Notes under the pieces: model-generated | Databases searched by the model: none | Seen by the model: the letters and a program-made list of their open reading frames with translations, nothing else | What the model was told of the DNA's origin: nothing | Position numbers and translations under genes: made by a program | In this document: positions 16,705 to 24,572 of the stretch, in pieces | How positions within the stretch are numbered: the stretch's first letter is position 1 | Layout of the letters: the number at the start of each line of letters is the position of its first letter | Source: CAZCQG01 sp964500775 | Lineage (GTDB): Bacteria > Campylobacterota > Campylobacteria > Campylobacterales > CAZCQG01 | Direction: 5' to 3' | Assembly (NCBI GenBank): GCA_964500775.1 | Contig: CAZCQG010000026.1 | Span: 1-29,955, forward strand | Length of the DNA stretch: 29,955 nt

Positions 16705-18351
16705 CTATATATCATCTATTATTCTTTTATTCATCTCTTCTATTTTTTCGATTTTAGCTCTATTTTCCGTAAGCTTCTTAAAGTTGTTCATCATTTTGTC
16801 GGTGTCAAAAATAGGAACAACAAAATCTTCTAATATTTTTGGCGAGAGTGTTTTGTTGGGGGAGTTGGTGAAAAATCTCCCGAGTTGTTCCTGTCCACCT
16901 ATTGAAATCAAAAACATATAAAGTGCAATGGCTTGTTTTGTATTTTTCGTCCGCACTACAATTATTCCTGCGTTTGGAAGTATGGGTATTTCTCCGCAAT
17001 CTCCCACAATAGCGATTTTTTCAGGACCGGTACGCATTGCTATGAGTATATCCCACTCTTTGAGAGCGAATTTTTTTACGGTATTTTCGTCGTTTGTGGT
17101 GTTGGTTTTACCTCGCGGAATCGTAGGGGAATGTTGTTTAAAATCGCCTATCCCGATACTTTTGTATCGGTATTTTCCATCGACGCTCTCCTCACACCTT
17201 TGCCCTCTGTAGATTCTCTCTGCGTATTTTTTTAGCAATACCACGTTGCTTGGATTCTTTGGTATATCGCTTAAATAATATTCCGGATTGAGATTGAGGT
17301 AGTGCAGATCCGACATATCTCTTGTAGTACAATTTTTTGTCGTTTTGCACCCAAGCACCTCCGAAACTATTTTATCAATATTCTTTAATTTATTGTATTT
17401 CCCCTCTTTTTGGTAATACTCCTCACCGGATGCGTCAAAGAAGGTGACTTTCGTATTGTTTTTTGAGAGTAGTAGTAAGGAATTTTCTCTTTTGCTAAAG
17501 GGGATAATTGCGCTAGGTAATTTAATTATCGCTTGTATTACCCCTCTTTTGAGTAAAACCTCTTTAGTCTTTGCTAATTTGGCATTGCTTTTTAATATCT
17601 CATTGTTTACCAAGACCACCCCGCATTTTTCCATCACGCTTATCGAGTGGAGCAGAAAATAAATCTCAGGTATATTTTTCGGCAAATTCCCGAACTCTTC
17701 AAATTTTCTATCGCTCTCAAAAAATCGCATATTGCTCGGTGGAAAACATATAACTTTATCAAAACTTTTTTTGCTTTTAGAGAGCCCTTCTATTTTGAGA
17801 GCATTGCCTAGTTGCAGAGTGTGGCGTATGCCTAGCGATTCTAAAAATAGCTCCGCTATTCTAATTGCATCTTCGTTTATGTCCTCTCCGTGTACATAAG
17901 TATCTGTTTCGCTTGCTATCTCAAATACGCTTCCCATCCCACAACAAGGACTGTATAAACTCTCCCCGTCTTGTATACGAAGCAGGAGTTTTATTAAACG
18001 CTTGAGTTCATACGGGGTGGAGTATTCGTAGAGGCGGTGTATGGTTTTGTCTATGCAAAATTTATCGATCATACGCCCCAAGTCTTCGGTGCTAGCAGGT
18101 GTTTCGCCAAACTCTCTAAAAATTTTTTTCGGGTTGAAGTTGATAACGTATTCTTTTTTGCCGTACCGTTCTTCAAGAGCTTTTGTTAAGAGCTGAATAG
18201 AATCAATCACGCTTCCTGCGCAAAGTTTTTCTGCAATGCTAGGATTGCTTTTGTGCAAAAGATACAGCGATAGCGTCATCTCCAAAGCATAAAAAGGGCT
18301 TGAGCTGTGTTCTAGGATATATTCGGCAATCTCTTCAAGGTTTTTTTGCAT
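16705..18351 (-). CDS. Fused HsdM-HsdS-like protein with degenerate methyltransferase motif
   Basis: This 548-residue protein joins a type I N6-adenine DNA methyltransferase fold to one target-recognition domain. Residues 109-112 (EYST, then P113) match the HsdM F/Y-x-TP motif. Motif I is YSPCCGMG at 133-140, with an acidic SAM-ribose position in GEDIN (155-159). The segment LLKRGVIQAIIKLPSAIIP (266-284) is typical of HsdM. Where active enzymes have [ND]PP[FYW], this one has FPPS (203-206), so base methylation is doubtful. Residues about 375-548 look like half an HsdS: YRYKSIGIGDF, then KEWDILIAM, KIAIVG, GGQEQLGRFF and a C-terminal helix. No hsdR lies nearby. ATG start with AGGG six bases upstream; it follows the preceding gene by one base. 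It may bind DNA and SAM rather than modify DNA (inference). Confidence 0.8.
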   Translation of the reverse strand: MQKNLEEIAEYILEHSSSPFYALEMTLSLYLLHKSNPSIAEKLCAGSVIDSIQLLTKALEERYGKKEYVINFNPKKIFREFGETPASTEDLGRMIDKFCIDKTIHRLYEYSTPYELKRLIKLLLRIQDGESLYSPCCGMGSVFEIASETDTYVHGEDINEDAIRIAELFLESLGIRHTLQLGNALKIEGLSKSKKSFDKVICFPPSNMRFFESDRKFEEFGNLPKNIPEIYFLLHSISVMEKCGVVLVNNEILKSNAKLAKTKEVLLKRGVIQAIIKLPSAIIPFSKRENSLLLLSKNNTKVTFFDASGEEYYQKEGKYNKLKNIDKIVSEVLGCKTTKNCTTRDMSDLHYLNLNPEYYLSDIPKNPSNVVLLKKYAERIYRGQRCEESVDGKYRYKSIGIGDFKQHSPTIPRGKTNTTNDENTVKKFALKEWDILIAMRTGPEKIAIVGDCGEIPILPNAGIIVVRTKNTKQAIALYMFLISIGGQEQLGRFFTNSPNKTLSPKILEDFVVPIFDTDKMMNNFKKLTENRAKIEKIEEMNKRIIDDI

Positions 18352-18352
18352 A

Positions 18353-19861
18353 CTACACCCTAAATGACGTAATGGCTTTAGCCAGCCCTTTTTTTATCTC
18401 TAGCTCTTTTTGGGCGATCGGAAGAAACGAGCTTTTGATATTCTCTATTTTTGTCTCTTCGGCGGCAAGATTCCTCTTGTAGGTTTCAATATCTTTTTTA
18501 TATTGATCGTATTTTATTTGCTGAAACTCTTTTTTTGAAGAGATGGAATTTTTCTGCGCTATAAGCATATCTTCTTTTTTCCCCATCGTGCTTAGCGCCT
18601 CTCTTAGTTGTTCGACCTTGCTCTTGGATTCTTCTCGTTTATCACCGTTTTTTATCGTATTTTGGACGGAGACAAAATCTTCTTGCATCTCTTTGCGTGC
18701 TTGGGTGAGTTCGTTTAGCTCGGCGTTAATACTTAAAAGAGATTTGTCTATGGTGAGCAATTCATTTTTTTCGGCTACTAAGCGTTGTTCGCCCTTACAT
18801 ATCTCTTGTTTGAGTTTTTCGATCTCTTGGAGTTTTTTGTCAAAGCTATTTTTGAGCGATTGTTTTTGGGAGACGATGTTATAGATTGAGGAGTAGTTCC
18901 AGTTTTGCCCCTCTGCTTCGATCGTACTTTTTCTTATCCTTTTTTGTTTGACGAGAATCTCTCGACCATCGTAAAAATTGATAAAATTTTTTAGATTCTC
19001 ATTATTTTTCGGAAGATTCTCGAAAATAAAATCGGTGATGATTGATATGGAGGTGAAAAAATAGTTTCTTAAGACGTAACCGCTAAACCCCTCTAGCATC
19101 TCTTGGGAATCAAATTTATAGTTGATACGTCTAGAGATATTTTGCATAATAATCTTGAGATAATTTTTATGGAACGTGATATTGTCCATAGAAAGCGGCG
19201 ATAGCGGAGTGTTTAAAAGCTCCTCCGTCGCGGAACTAACGCATTTTTTCATATCAAAATCTCGCATCTCCTCGACTATTCGCTCAAACTCCTCTTTGGG
19301 AATCCCGTTGTATCTCTTTTCTGCACCGTTGCTATTGAGTTTCGAAAAATATCTTATAAAAAGTTTGTCGCTTGAAAAAAATATGACATCCCGCTCTCCG
19401 AGACCGAAAATATCTTTGAGTGAGAGTTTGAGACAGTTATTGAGAAATCGCTCAAAGATGATTCCTCCGAGAGCCTCTTTTAAAAGGCGTATGAGATCTT
19501 TTTTATAAATAAAAAATAGATCGGGTCGATTGGGAACCTCTTGAAGTTCAAGAGGATTGAGCTCAAAACTTCTTTTGACGAATGTCAGAAAGAGATTATC
19601 ATTGCGATTTATTGTTTTTTTATCAAGTTCAAAAAAATCGACACCTTCTCGTTTTTCTAGCTCTATCCCGTTCGCTTCGTAAAAATCCCTTATCACCTCG
19701 ATGATAACGGAGTTTTTTTCGTGAGTATCGATTTTTTTACTTGCAAACAACCCCATAAGGTATTTTTTTTCAAACAGTTCAAGGGTGTGTGATTTGTTAT
19801 ACGCTTCCCACAAGTACATATAGGTCATAACCCGTATTTGGTCGTTTTTATCGCTTGCCAC
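18353..19861 (-). CDS. Unknown protein with long C-terminal coiled coil
   Basis: I do not recognise the family of this 502-residue protein. Residues 1-330 look globular and mixed alpha/beta, with no signal peptide, membrane segment or known catalytic motif visible. Residues about 332-480 are a continuous Lys/Glu/Gln/Leu-rich coiled coil (for example KLQEIEKLKQEICKGEQRLV), and a short tail ends AITSFRV. The start is GTG, and its G is also the last base of the upstream gene's TAG stop (TAGTG), a sign of translational coupling; AGG lies about seven bases before it. It ends one base before the HsdM-HsdS-like gene. By context it probably works with its two operon partners, the coiled coil perhaps bridging them. 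An alternative start at Met12 would not change the picture. Confidence 0.85.
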   Translation of the reverse strand: MASDKNDQIRVMTYMYLWEAYNKSHTLELFEKKYLMGLFASKKIDTHEKNSVIIEVIRDFYEANGIELEKREGVDFFELDKKTINRNDNLFLTFVKRSFELNPLELQEVPNRPDLFFIYKKDLIRLLKEALGGIIFERFLNNCLKLSLKDIFGLGERDVIFFSSDKLFIRYFSKLNSNGAEKRYNGIPKEEFERIVEEMRDFDMKKCVSSATEELLNTPLSPLSMDNITFHKNYLKIIMQNISRRINYKFDSQEMLEGFSGYVLRNYFFTSISIITDFIFENLPKNNENLKNFINFYDGREILVKQKRIRKSTIEAEGQNWNYSSIYNIVSQKQSLKNSFDKKLQEIEKLKQEICKGEQRLVAEKNELLTIDKSLLSINAELNELTQARKEMQEDFVSVQNTIKNGDKREESKSKVEQLREALSTMGKKEDMLIAQKNSISSKKEFQQIKYDQYKKDIETYKRNLAAEETKIENIKSSFLPIAQKELEIKKGLAKAITSFRV

Positions 19862-21141
19862 TATATGACCTGCCGTAATTTGTCTATCATTTTACTCGGA
19901 TCGTTTGAGTGAATCATCATATGCTTTATACCCGATTTGCCGGCTTTATTGAGTGATTCGTAAGTAGGGTTTTGAAAACGCATAAGAATCTGTACGCATC
20001 TTTTTGCCGTAGGGAAGAGTTCCCAAAATTTTGATACATAGTCCACTCCGTCGCCGTAACGTTGTTCAAAATCGATAATCACTAGATGCAACCCCATTTT
20101 TTTATGTTCAATGGGGATTTTGTCGGGATTTGTAGCGGTCATTACGGTATAGTCTTTATCGATTTGTTCGATTTGCTTTTTGTCTTCCTCGCTTCTATCG
20201 GTGTCGGTAGTGACTATGAGGATATTTTTATTACTGATGCCCTCTAAGTAGTTATAGAGTTCGATGAGTTGTTCGTATTCCGAGCCGACCGATTCTTTTT
20301 TGAGATTCCTAATAAAGTATTTGAGATAGGTTTTGGAGCTAAAAGAGCCTTCGATAGAAGCGATTTTAAAAAACTTTCGTATGATAATCGATTCTCTCGC
20401 CTCTTCCCAAAGCAGCATATCAAGCTCATGGGTCAGAGCGTCTAAAATATCTATTAGTGCGCCTATTTTCTCCGCAGAAGTTGCCGTAAAAGCATTTTTG
20501 AAGCTCTCTAGATTTTCGCTGCTAAAAGCATCTTTTACCGCGCTTAATATATTGACCTCTGTTTTTTTGTCGGAGATGTCTTGTAGCGTATCTACGTACA
20601 TTCCGTTGTATTTTTTGAGCTCGGAGTTGAGTTCTTCAAATTCCGGATTATTACTGCTAATAATACTCAAGCGCTCTTTCGCGGAGGTTATTTTTGATTG
20701 TATTCCTCGCAAAGAGGCATTTGCGGCATCGATTCTATTTTTGGCGTATTCGAGATATTCCAATACTTCGATATAGTTTGCTTGTCTTGAAAGAAAAAGT
20801 TGGTCAAATGCTACGGTGACCGGTTTTGATACGTATTGCGTGAGCTCATCGTACTTTTTTCTTATGGAGATGAGTAGTCTATAGGGTTTAGAAACCTTCC
20901 CTTTGGAAATCGATTGATCCATCTCCACGAGATTGTTGTATGCGGTAAAAACAAAACGTTTCATTAAAAGAAAGTTCAATTTTTTTTCCGCGTTTCTGTA
21001 AAAGTTGTTTTTTTCTATAATTGTCGAGTAGCAGCGAAAAAAATCTTCCAAGCATTGTTCTAGTTCGATGCTTACGGGGATTTGTGTGCTAGAGCCGGCA
21101 AGCAGGTCTCCTATAAAACCCTTGTCCGTCGATTTTTTCAC
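19861..21141 (-). CDS. Helical protein with C-terminal pseudo-receiver domain
   Basis: This 426-residue protein heads the three-gene operon. Residues 1-300 are mostly helical, with coiled-coil character at about 130-200. Residues 305-426 resemble a CheY-type receiver: beta-1 ILIVTTD (307-313), beta-3 LVIIDF (353-358) with Asp357 at the phosphoacceptor position, then GDGVD (363-367), beta-4 CVQILM (382-387) and beta-5 IKHMMIHS (405-412). The conserved Thr/Ser after beta-4 and the Lys after beta-5 appear replaced (by Arg388 region and His411), and the first acidic pair is reduced. Normal phosphotransfer is therefore doubtful, and it may be an atypical receiver used for protein contact. No output DNA-binding domain is present. 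Start is GTG with AAAGGTGG upstream; the next gene overlaps by one base. Confidence 0.78.
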   Translation of the reverse strand: MKKSTDKGFIGDLLAGSSTQIPVSIELEQCLEDFFRCYSTIIEKNNFYRNAEKKLNFLLMKRFVFTAYNNLVEMDQSISKGKVSKPYRLLISIRKKYDELTQYVSKPVTVAFDQLFLSRQANYIEVLEYLEYAKNRIDAANASLRGIQSKITSAKERLSIISSNNPEFEELNSELKKYNGMYVDTLQDISDKKTEVNILSAVKDAFSSENLESFKNAFTATSAEKIGALIDILDALTHELDMLLWEEARESIIIRKFFKIASIEGSFSSKTYLKYFIRNLKKESVGSEYEQLIELYNYLEGISNKNILIVTTDTDRSEEDKKQIEQIDKDYTVMTATNPDKIPIEHKKMGLHLVIIDFEQRYGDGVDYVSKFWELFPTAKRCVQILMRFQNPTYESLNKAGKSGIKHMMIHSNDPSKMIDKLRQVI

Positions 21142-21194
21142 TCGCCACCTTTTGTTTGCTTTTGTGGATAGAATCTGAATAGTAGCATTAGAAA

Positions 21195-21200
21195 AGTATA
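21195..21200 (-). promoter_or_regulatory. Possible -10 box for the pseudo-receiver operon
   Basis: On the minus strand this is TATACT, one mismatch from TATAAT, 53 bases upstream of the GTG start, in the 123-base gap shared with the divergent rhodanese gene. No good -35 is visible. It is the best candidate in the gap for transcription of the three-gene operon. Confidence 0.35.
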
Positions 21201-21227
21201 TACAAGCTTTTAAAAATCAATATTTAG

Positions 21228-21233
21228 TATACA
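21228..21233 (+). promoter_or_regulatory. Possible -10 box for the rhodanese-like gene
   Basis: TATACA lies 31 bases before the ATG at 21265, in a very AT-rich stretch. Other AT-rich hexamers nearby, such as TATAGA at 21245-21250, could serve instead. The Shine-Dalgarno CGGAG lies at 21252-21256. Confidence 0.3.
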
Positions 21234-21264
21234 TAAAGATTCAATATAGAAACGGAGAAAAATT

Positions 21265-21936
21265 ATGAAAAGAAAATCAATAATATTACTTGCCTTCCTC
21301 CCACTTTTCGGTGTCGATTTGCAGTTTCAGGGAGTGAGCGTAGCGCATCAAAGTAACGGAGAGACAAAAAACGTGATCGTAAAAAAAGAGCGTCCGTTTG
21401 AATGCTTTGATGTTCGTGCGAATGTCGCGCATGTATTTGGAGGAGAGTATGCTCCGAATTCTGTTCCCAAATCTTGCAAAAAAGATTTCACCGTTACCGT
21501 AGGAAAAATTCAACCCTTCGTCATAGAAAAAGGGGTGGAGACTATCGGAGAGCTAGAGATGCTTCAGTTTATGGAACAAATGGGAAAAGAGGGAGATTCT
21601 TATCTTTTGGTCGATGCGAGAGGGGCGGAGTGGTATGAGCTAATGACGATACCCGGTGCGGTAAATATTCCCCATACCGAGCTAGAGTACGACGAGGAGT
21701 TTTTAGAGGATTATTATGAGGCGTACAAAAAAATGGGTGTTGATCTCAAAGAGGGTATTTTGGATTTTAGTAGAGCAAAAAATCTTGCCGTTTTTTGTAA
21801 CGGCTCTTGGTGTGTACAGTCAAGCAGATATATACAAAGCATCCTCAAGGCAGGCTATCCAAAAGAGAAGATTCGATGGTATAGGGGTGGGTTGCAAGAT
21901 TGGCTTGCACTCAATATGACGGTCATAAAAAAATAA
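21265..21936 (+). CDS. Exported rhodanese-like protein
   Basis: Rhodanese domains carry sulfur as a persulfide on an active-site cysteine, or act as redox or phosphatase-like folds. This 223-residue product has an N-terminal signal peptide (basic MKRK, hydrophobic core, likely cleavage after VSVA at residue 27), so it should be periplasmic. The rhodanese fold runs from about residue 92 to the end: LLVDARG (114-120), PGAVNIPH (130-137), the active loop CNGSWC with Cys178 and Cys183, and WYRGGLQDW (205-213). The loop holds two cysteines, recalling the rhodanese-like proteins with a CxxCW motif. An extra N-terminal segment (about 28-90) carries Cys47 and Cys71. Substrate unknown. It is divergent from the pseudo-receiver operon and may be a separate unit from the following gene. 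Confidence 0.85.
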   Translation: MKRKSIILLAFLPLFGVDLQFQGVSVAHQSNGETKNVIVKKERPFECFDVRANVAHVFGGEYAPNSVPKSCKKDFTVTVGKIQPFVIEKGVETIGELEMLQFMEQMGKEGDSYLLVDARGAEWYELMTIPGAVNIPHTELEYDEEFLEDYYEAYKKMGVDLKEGILDFSRAKNLAVFCNGSWCVQSSRYIQSILKAGYPKEKIRWYRGGLQDWLALNMTVIKK

Positions 21937-21958
21937 TTAATTTATTACTAAGTTTATG

Positions 21959-21964
21959 TATAAT
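21959..21964 (+). promoter_or_regulatory. Putative -10 box for the GGDEF-EAL gene
   Basis: A perfect TATAAT lies 53 bases upstream of the ATG at 22018, in the 81-base gap after the rhodanese gene. No clear -35 is seen. Shine-Dalgarno AGGG is at 22006-22009. This suggests the GGDEF-EAL gene has its own promoter. Confidence 0.5.
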
Positions 21965-22017
21965 TACCCCTTTACGTTCAAAATAGAGCGTTATTTCGTC
22001 AATTTAGGGCTTGCATA

Positions 22018-24564
22018 ATGAAAAGTTTGAAAAACTACATACTTATATCTACCTTCGTAGCGTCTATCGCGGCGTTATCTGCATTTTTTGTCATCGGTTC
22101 GAATTTTTTTGAGGATATAGCGCAAAAAAAAGCACTCGAAACCTCCGAAGTCATCTCCAAACAAGTATTTAACTCTATGTATCAAGTGATGAAGCGAGGA
22201 TGGAGCAGGGAAGATATGAATGAGTTCATATCTTCTACGAAGAATGCGTTTGAGAATAGCTCGCTAAGCGTTGAGATTTATCGCGCTCCTTTGGTGGTGG
22301 AGCTTTTTGGGGAGTATGATGACGACAAGGAGAAGCAACCCGACTTGGTCGCGTCTGCTTTGAGGGACGGAGAGCTTAGACGCGTAGCGGATGAACTCAA
22401 TATCCAATTTCTGTATCCCATAAAAGCGCAAAACGAATGTCTACAGTGTCATACTAACGCAAGCGTCGGGGATATTTTGGGGCTTATCGAGACGAAACAA
22501 TATCTAGCCGCTACCGTGCAAGAGGCGAAAAACGACTTCTATCTTTTCTTGTTATTTTTAGTGCCCGTACCGCTTATTGCGGCATATATCAATGCCAAAT
22601 GGGTTAATGGAAAAATCGACAGTTCCATAGAGAGCTTTCAACAAGAGATAACCAAGGTTAACTCGGTAAAAGACCTCCGTTTCTTAGAACTCGGGAAAAA
22701 AGAGATAGGCTTTAAAGAGCTGAATAAAATCTACGAGGAGGTGGGGGTTCTCACTTCAAAACTCAAAGATATAGCCGCCGACAAAGACCTTTTGGAGTTC
22801 GAGGTCAAGTTGCTAGACAAGTTTATCATCACATCCGACGTGGTAAAAGATTGGCAAGAGCACATATTAACGCTCCTTTTTGAGATAAATACTATTATGG
22901 AGGTTTACAATCTTTTTGTCATTTTTAAAGTCGAAGAAGAGGGGTATGATCTAGAGATTTTTTGGATAGCGACACCCGAAGAAGATACGAAAAAAATGTT
23001 TGAAGAGAGTGTCAAAGCGAGAATCAAAGAGAATCCTTATTTTTCGGATGTAAGCTCTTTGGTCATAAATCACAACATATGCGAACCCGATACAAAACTC
23101 AAGCCGCTTACCCAAAGAGATATAGAGTTGCAAACAAAATCTTTAATTATGGCCACCCCTAAAATAGGGGGCGTAGTGGGTATCGGAGTGCAGTCTTTGA
23201 TGAGCCAAGATCCTACGAGATATATCGTCATAGAATCGATACTTACGACACTCATTAATGTCGTAGGCTCGGTAAAGGCGATCTATAAGTACACCAAAGA
23301 TCTCGAATACTACGCTACGCGCGACCCCCTTACCGCCCTGTATAATCAGCGTGTATTTCGAGAGTTGCTCACATATGAGATAATCCGCGCAAAAAGAAAC
23401 GGCTATAAATTCGGCGTGATGGTGATAGATTTCGATAATTTCAAATTAATCAACGACAAATACGGACACACCTTCGGAGACGAATTTTTGCAAGTTTTTG
23501 CGAGCGGACTTCGGGATATGTTGAGAAAAGAGGACATTATCGCAAGATACGGCGGCGATGAGTTTGTAGTGATTTTGCCCGAGACCGATAGCGAACAAGT
23601 GTTTATGATTTCTACGAAAGTGCGAGAAGGTATCGAAGCACTCACCCTCACTTCGCCTAGCGGAGACGATGTTCATGCGACGGTTTCTATCGGCTATTCG
23701 GTCTACCCCGAACACGGCAAAGACGACAAAGAGCTTTTTATGATCGCCGATAATATGATGTACAAAGCAAAAAAAAGCGGTAAAAATCGAGTCGCGGCTC
23801 CTACTGAGGAGGATATTTTAGAGAGCTTTAAAATTGCCGGCGAGAAAACCCAGCTCATTCTCAATACCTTGCAAAATAAGAATCTCCTGCCGTTTTTTCA
23901 ACCTATTAAAAATTTGGTGACGGGCGAGGTGGAGATTTATGAACTGTTGATGCGGATACAAAAAGGGGATGACATCATCTCCGCGTTTGAGTTTATCGAC
24001 GTAGCGGAAAGTCTAGGGGTGATACATAAGCTAGATTACATCTTGATAGAAAAAGCGTTTATGTATATTCACGAAACCAATTACGAAGGGCTTTTGTTTG
24101 TCAATATTTCTCCAAAAGCACTTATTATCGGGGAATTTGTCCAAAATATCTTAAGTATCGCCAAAAAGTACGCCATCAATCCGCGCAAAGTAGTTTTTGA
24201 GATTACCGAAAGAGATACGGTAAAAAATATGACGCTGCTTGAAAAATTCGTGCGAGAGCTGAAATTTGAAGGATTTAAATTTGCCATCGATGATTTCGGC
24301 AGCGGATTCTCGTCGTTTCATTATCTCAAGCGTCTGCCTATCGACTACATAAAAATCGAAGGGGAGTTCATCAAGAATGTCGTTACCGACAAATCCGACA
24401 AGGCGTTTATCTGTTCGATTCTGACGCTAGCAAAAGAGATGGGGATAAATACCATAGGCGAGTTTGTCGAAGATGCCGAAATCTACGAAGAGATAAAGAC
24501 GCTCGGCGTGACCTATGGGCAGGGATATTTTATCGGCAGACCTAACGCTAAAATGTTAGTCTAA
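22018..24564 (+). CDS. Haem-motif membrane GGDEF-EAL protein
   Basis: This 848-residue inner-membrane protein should make and/or break cyclic di-GMP. A transmembrane helix (about residues 6-26) is followed by a periplasmic domain and a second helix (about 175-192). The periplasmic part contains CLQCH at 141-145, a c-type haem attachment motif, in a region resembling Tll0287-like (DUF3365) sensors. A GAF-like region (about 265-425) comes next. The GGDEF domain starts near DPLTALYN (436) and has an intact GGDEF at 512-516, with the inhibitory RxxD site RKED at 503-506. The EAL domain has ELLMR at 642-646 in place of EALLR, with FVNISP, ITERD, DDFGSGFSS, IKIEG, GEFVED and GQGYFIGRP, so its metal and base residues look intact. 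Both activities are possible. It probably senses redox or a gas ligand (inference). Confidence 0.9.
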   Translation: MKSLKNYILISTFVASIAALSAFFVIGSNFFEDIAQKKALETSEVISKQVFNSMYQVMKRGWSREDMNEFISSTKNAFENSSLSVEIYRAPLVVELFGEYDDDKEKQPDLVASALRDGELRRVADELNIQFLYPIKAQNECLQCHTNASVGDILGLIETKQYLAATVQEAKNDFYLFLLFLVPVPLIAAYINAKWVNGKIDSSIESFQQEITKVNSVKDLRFLELGKKEIGFKELNKIYEEVGVLTSKLKDIAADKDLLEFEVKLLDKFIITSDVVKDWQEHILTLLFEINTIMEVYNLFVIFKVEEEGYDLEIFWIATPEEDTKKMFEESVKARIKENPYFSDVSSLVINHNICEPDTKLKPLTQRDIELQTKSLIMATPKIGGVVGIGVQSLMSQDPTRYIVIESILTTLINVVGSVKAIYKYTKDLEYYATRDPLTALYNQRVFRELLTYEIIRAKRNGYKFGVMVIDFDNFKLINDKYGHTFGDEFLQVFASGLRDMLRKEDIIARYGGDEFVVILPETDSEQVFMISTKVREGIEALTLTSPSGDDVHATVSIGYSVYPEHGKDDKELFMIADNMMYKAKKSGKNRVAAPTEEDILESFKIAGEKTQLILNTLQNKNLLPFFQPIKNLVTGEVEIYELLMRIQKGDDIISAFEFIDVAESLGVIHKLDYILIEKAFMYIHETNYEGLLFVNISPKALIIGEFVQNILSIAKKYAINPRKVVFEITERDTVKNMTLLEKFVRELKFEGFKFAIDDFGSGFSSFHYLKRLPIDYIKIEGEFIKNVVTDKSDKAFICSILTLAKEMGINTIGEFVEDAEIYEEIKTLGVTYGQGYFIGRPNAKMLV

Positions 24565-24572
24565 AAAGACTA
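24557..24572. terminator. Small hairpin between convergent genes
   Basis: TAGTCT (24557-24562), loop AAAA and AGACTA (24567-24572) form a six-pair hairpin that spans the stop codons of the convergent GGDEF-EAL and PAS histidine kinase genes, which are only five bases apart. There is no clear T-tract on either strand, so it is at most a weak bidirectional signal. Confidence 0.3.

Noticed and set aside
16705..18351. Functional type I restriction-modification system
   Set aside because: Only a fused M/S-like protein with a changed motif IV and one recognition domain is present, with no HsdR or separate HsdS in the window.
16625..21264. Genomic island with att sites bounded by a repeat of the tRNA-Arg end
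   Set aside because: No second copy of the tRNA 3' end was seen in the gap at 21142-21264 or elsewhere in the window, and there is no integrase gene.
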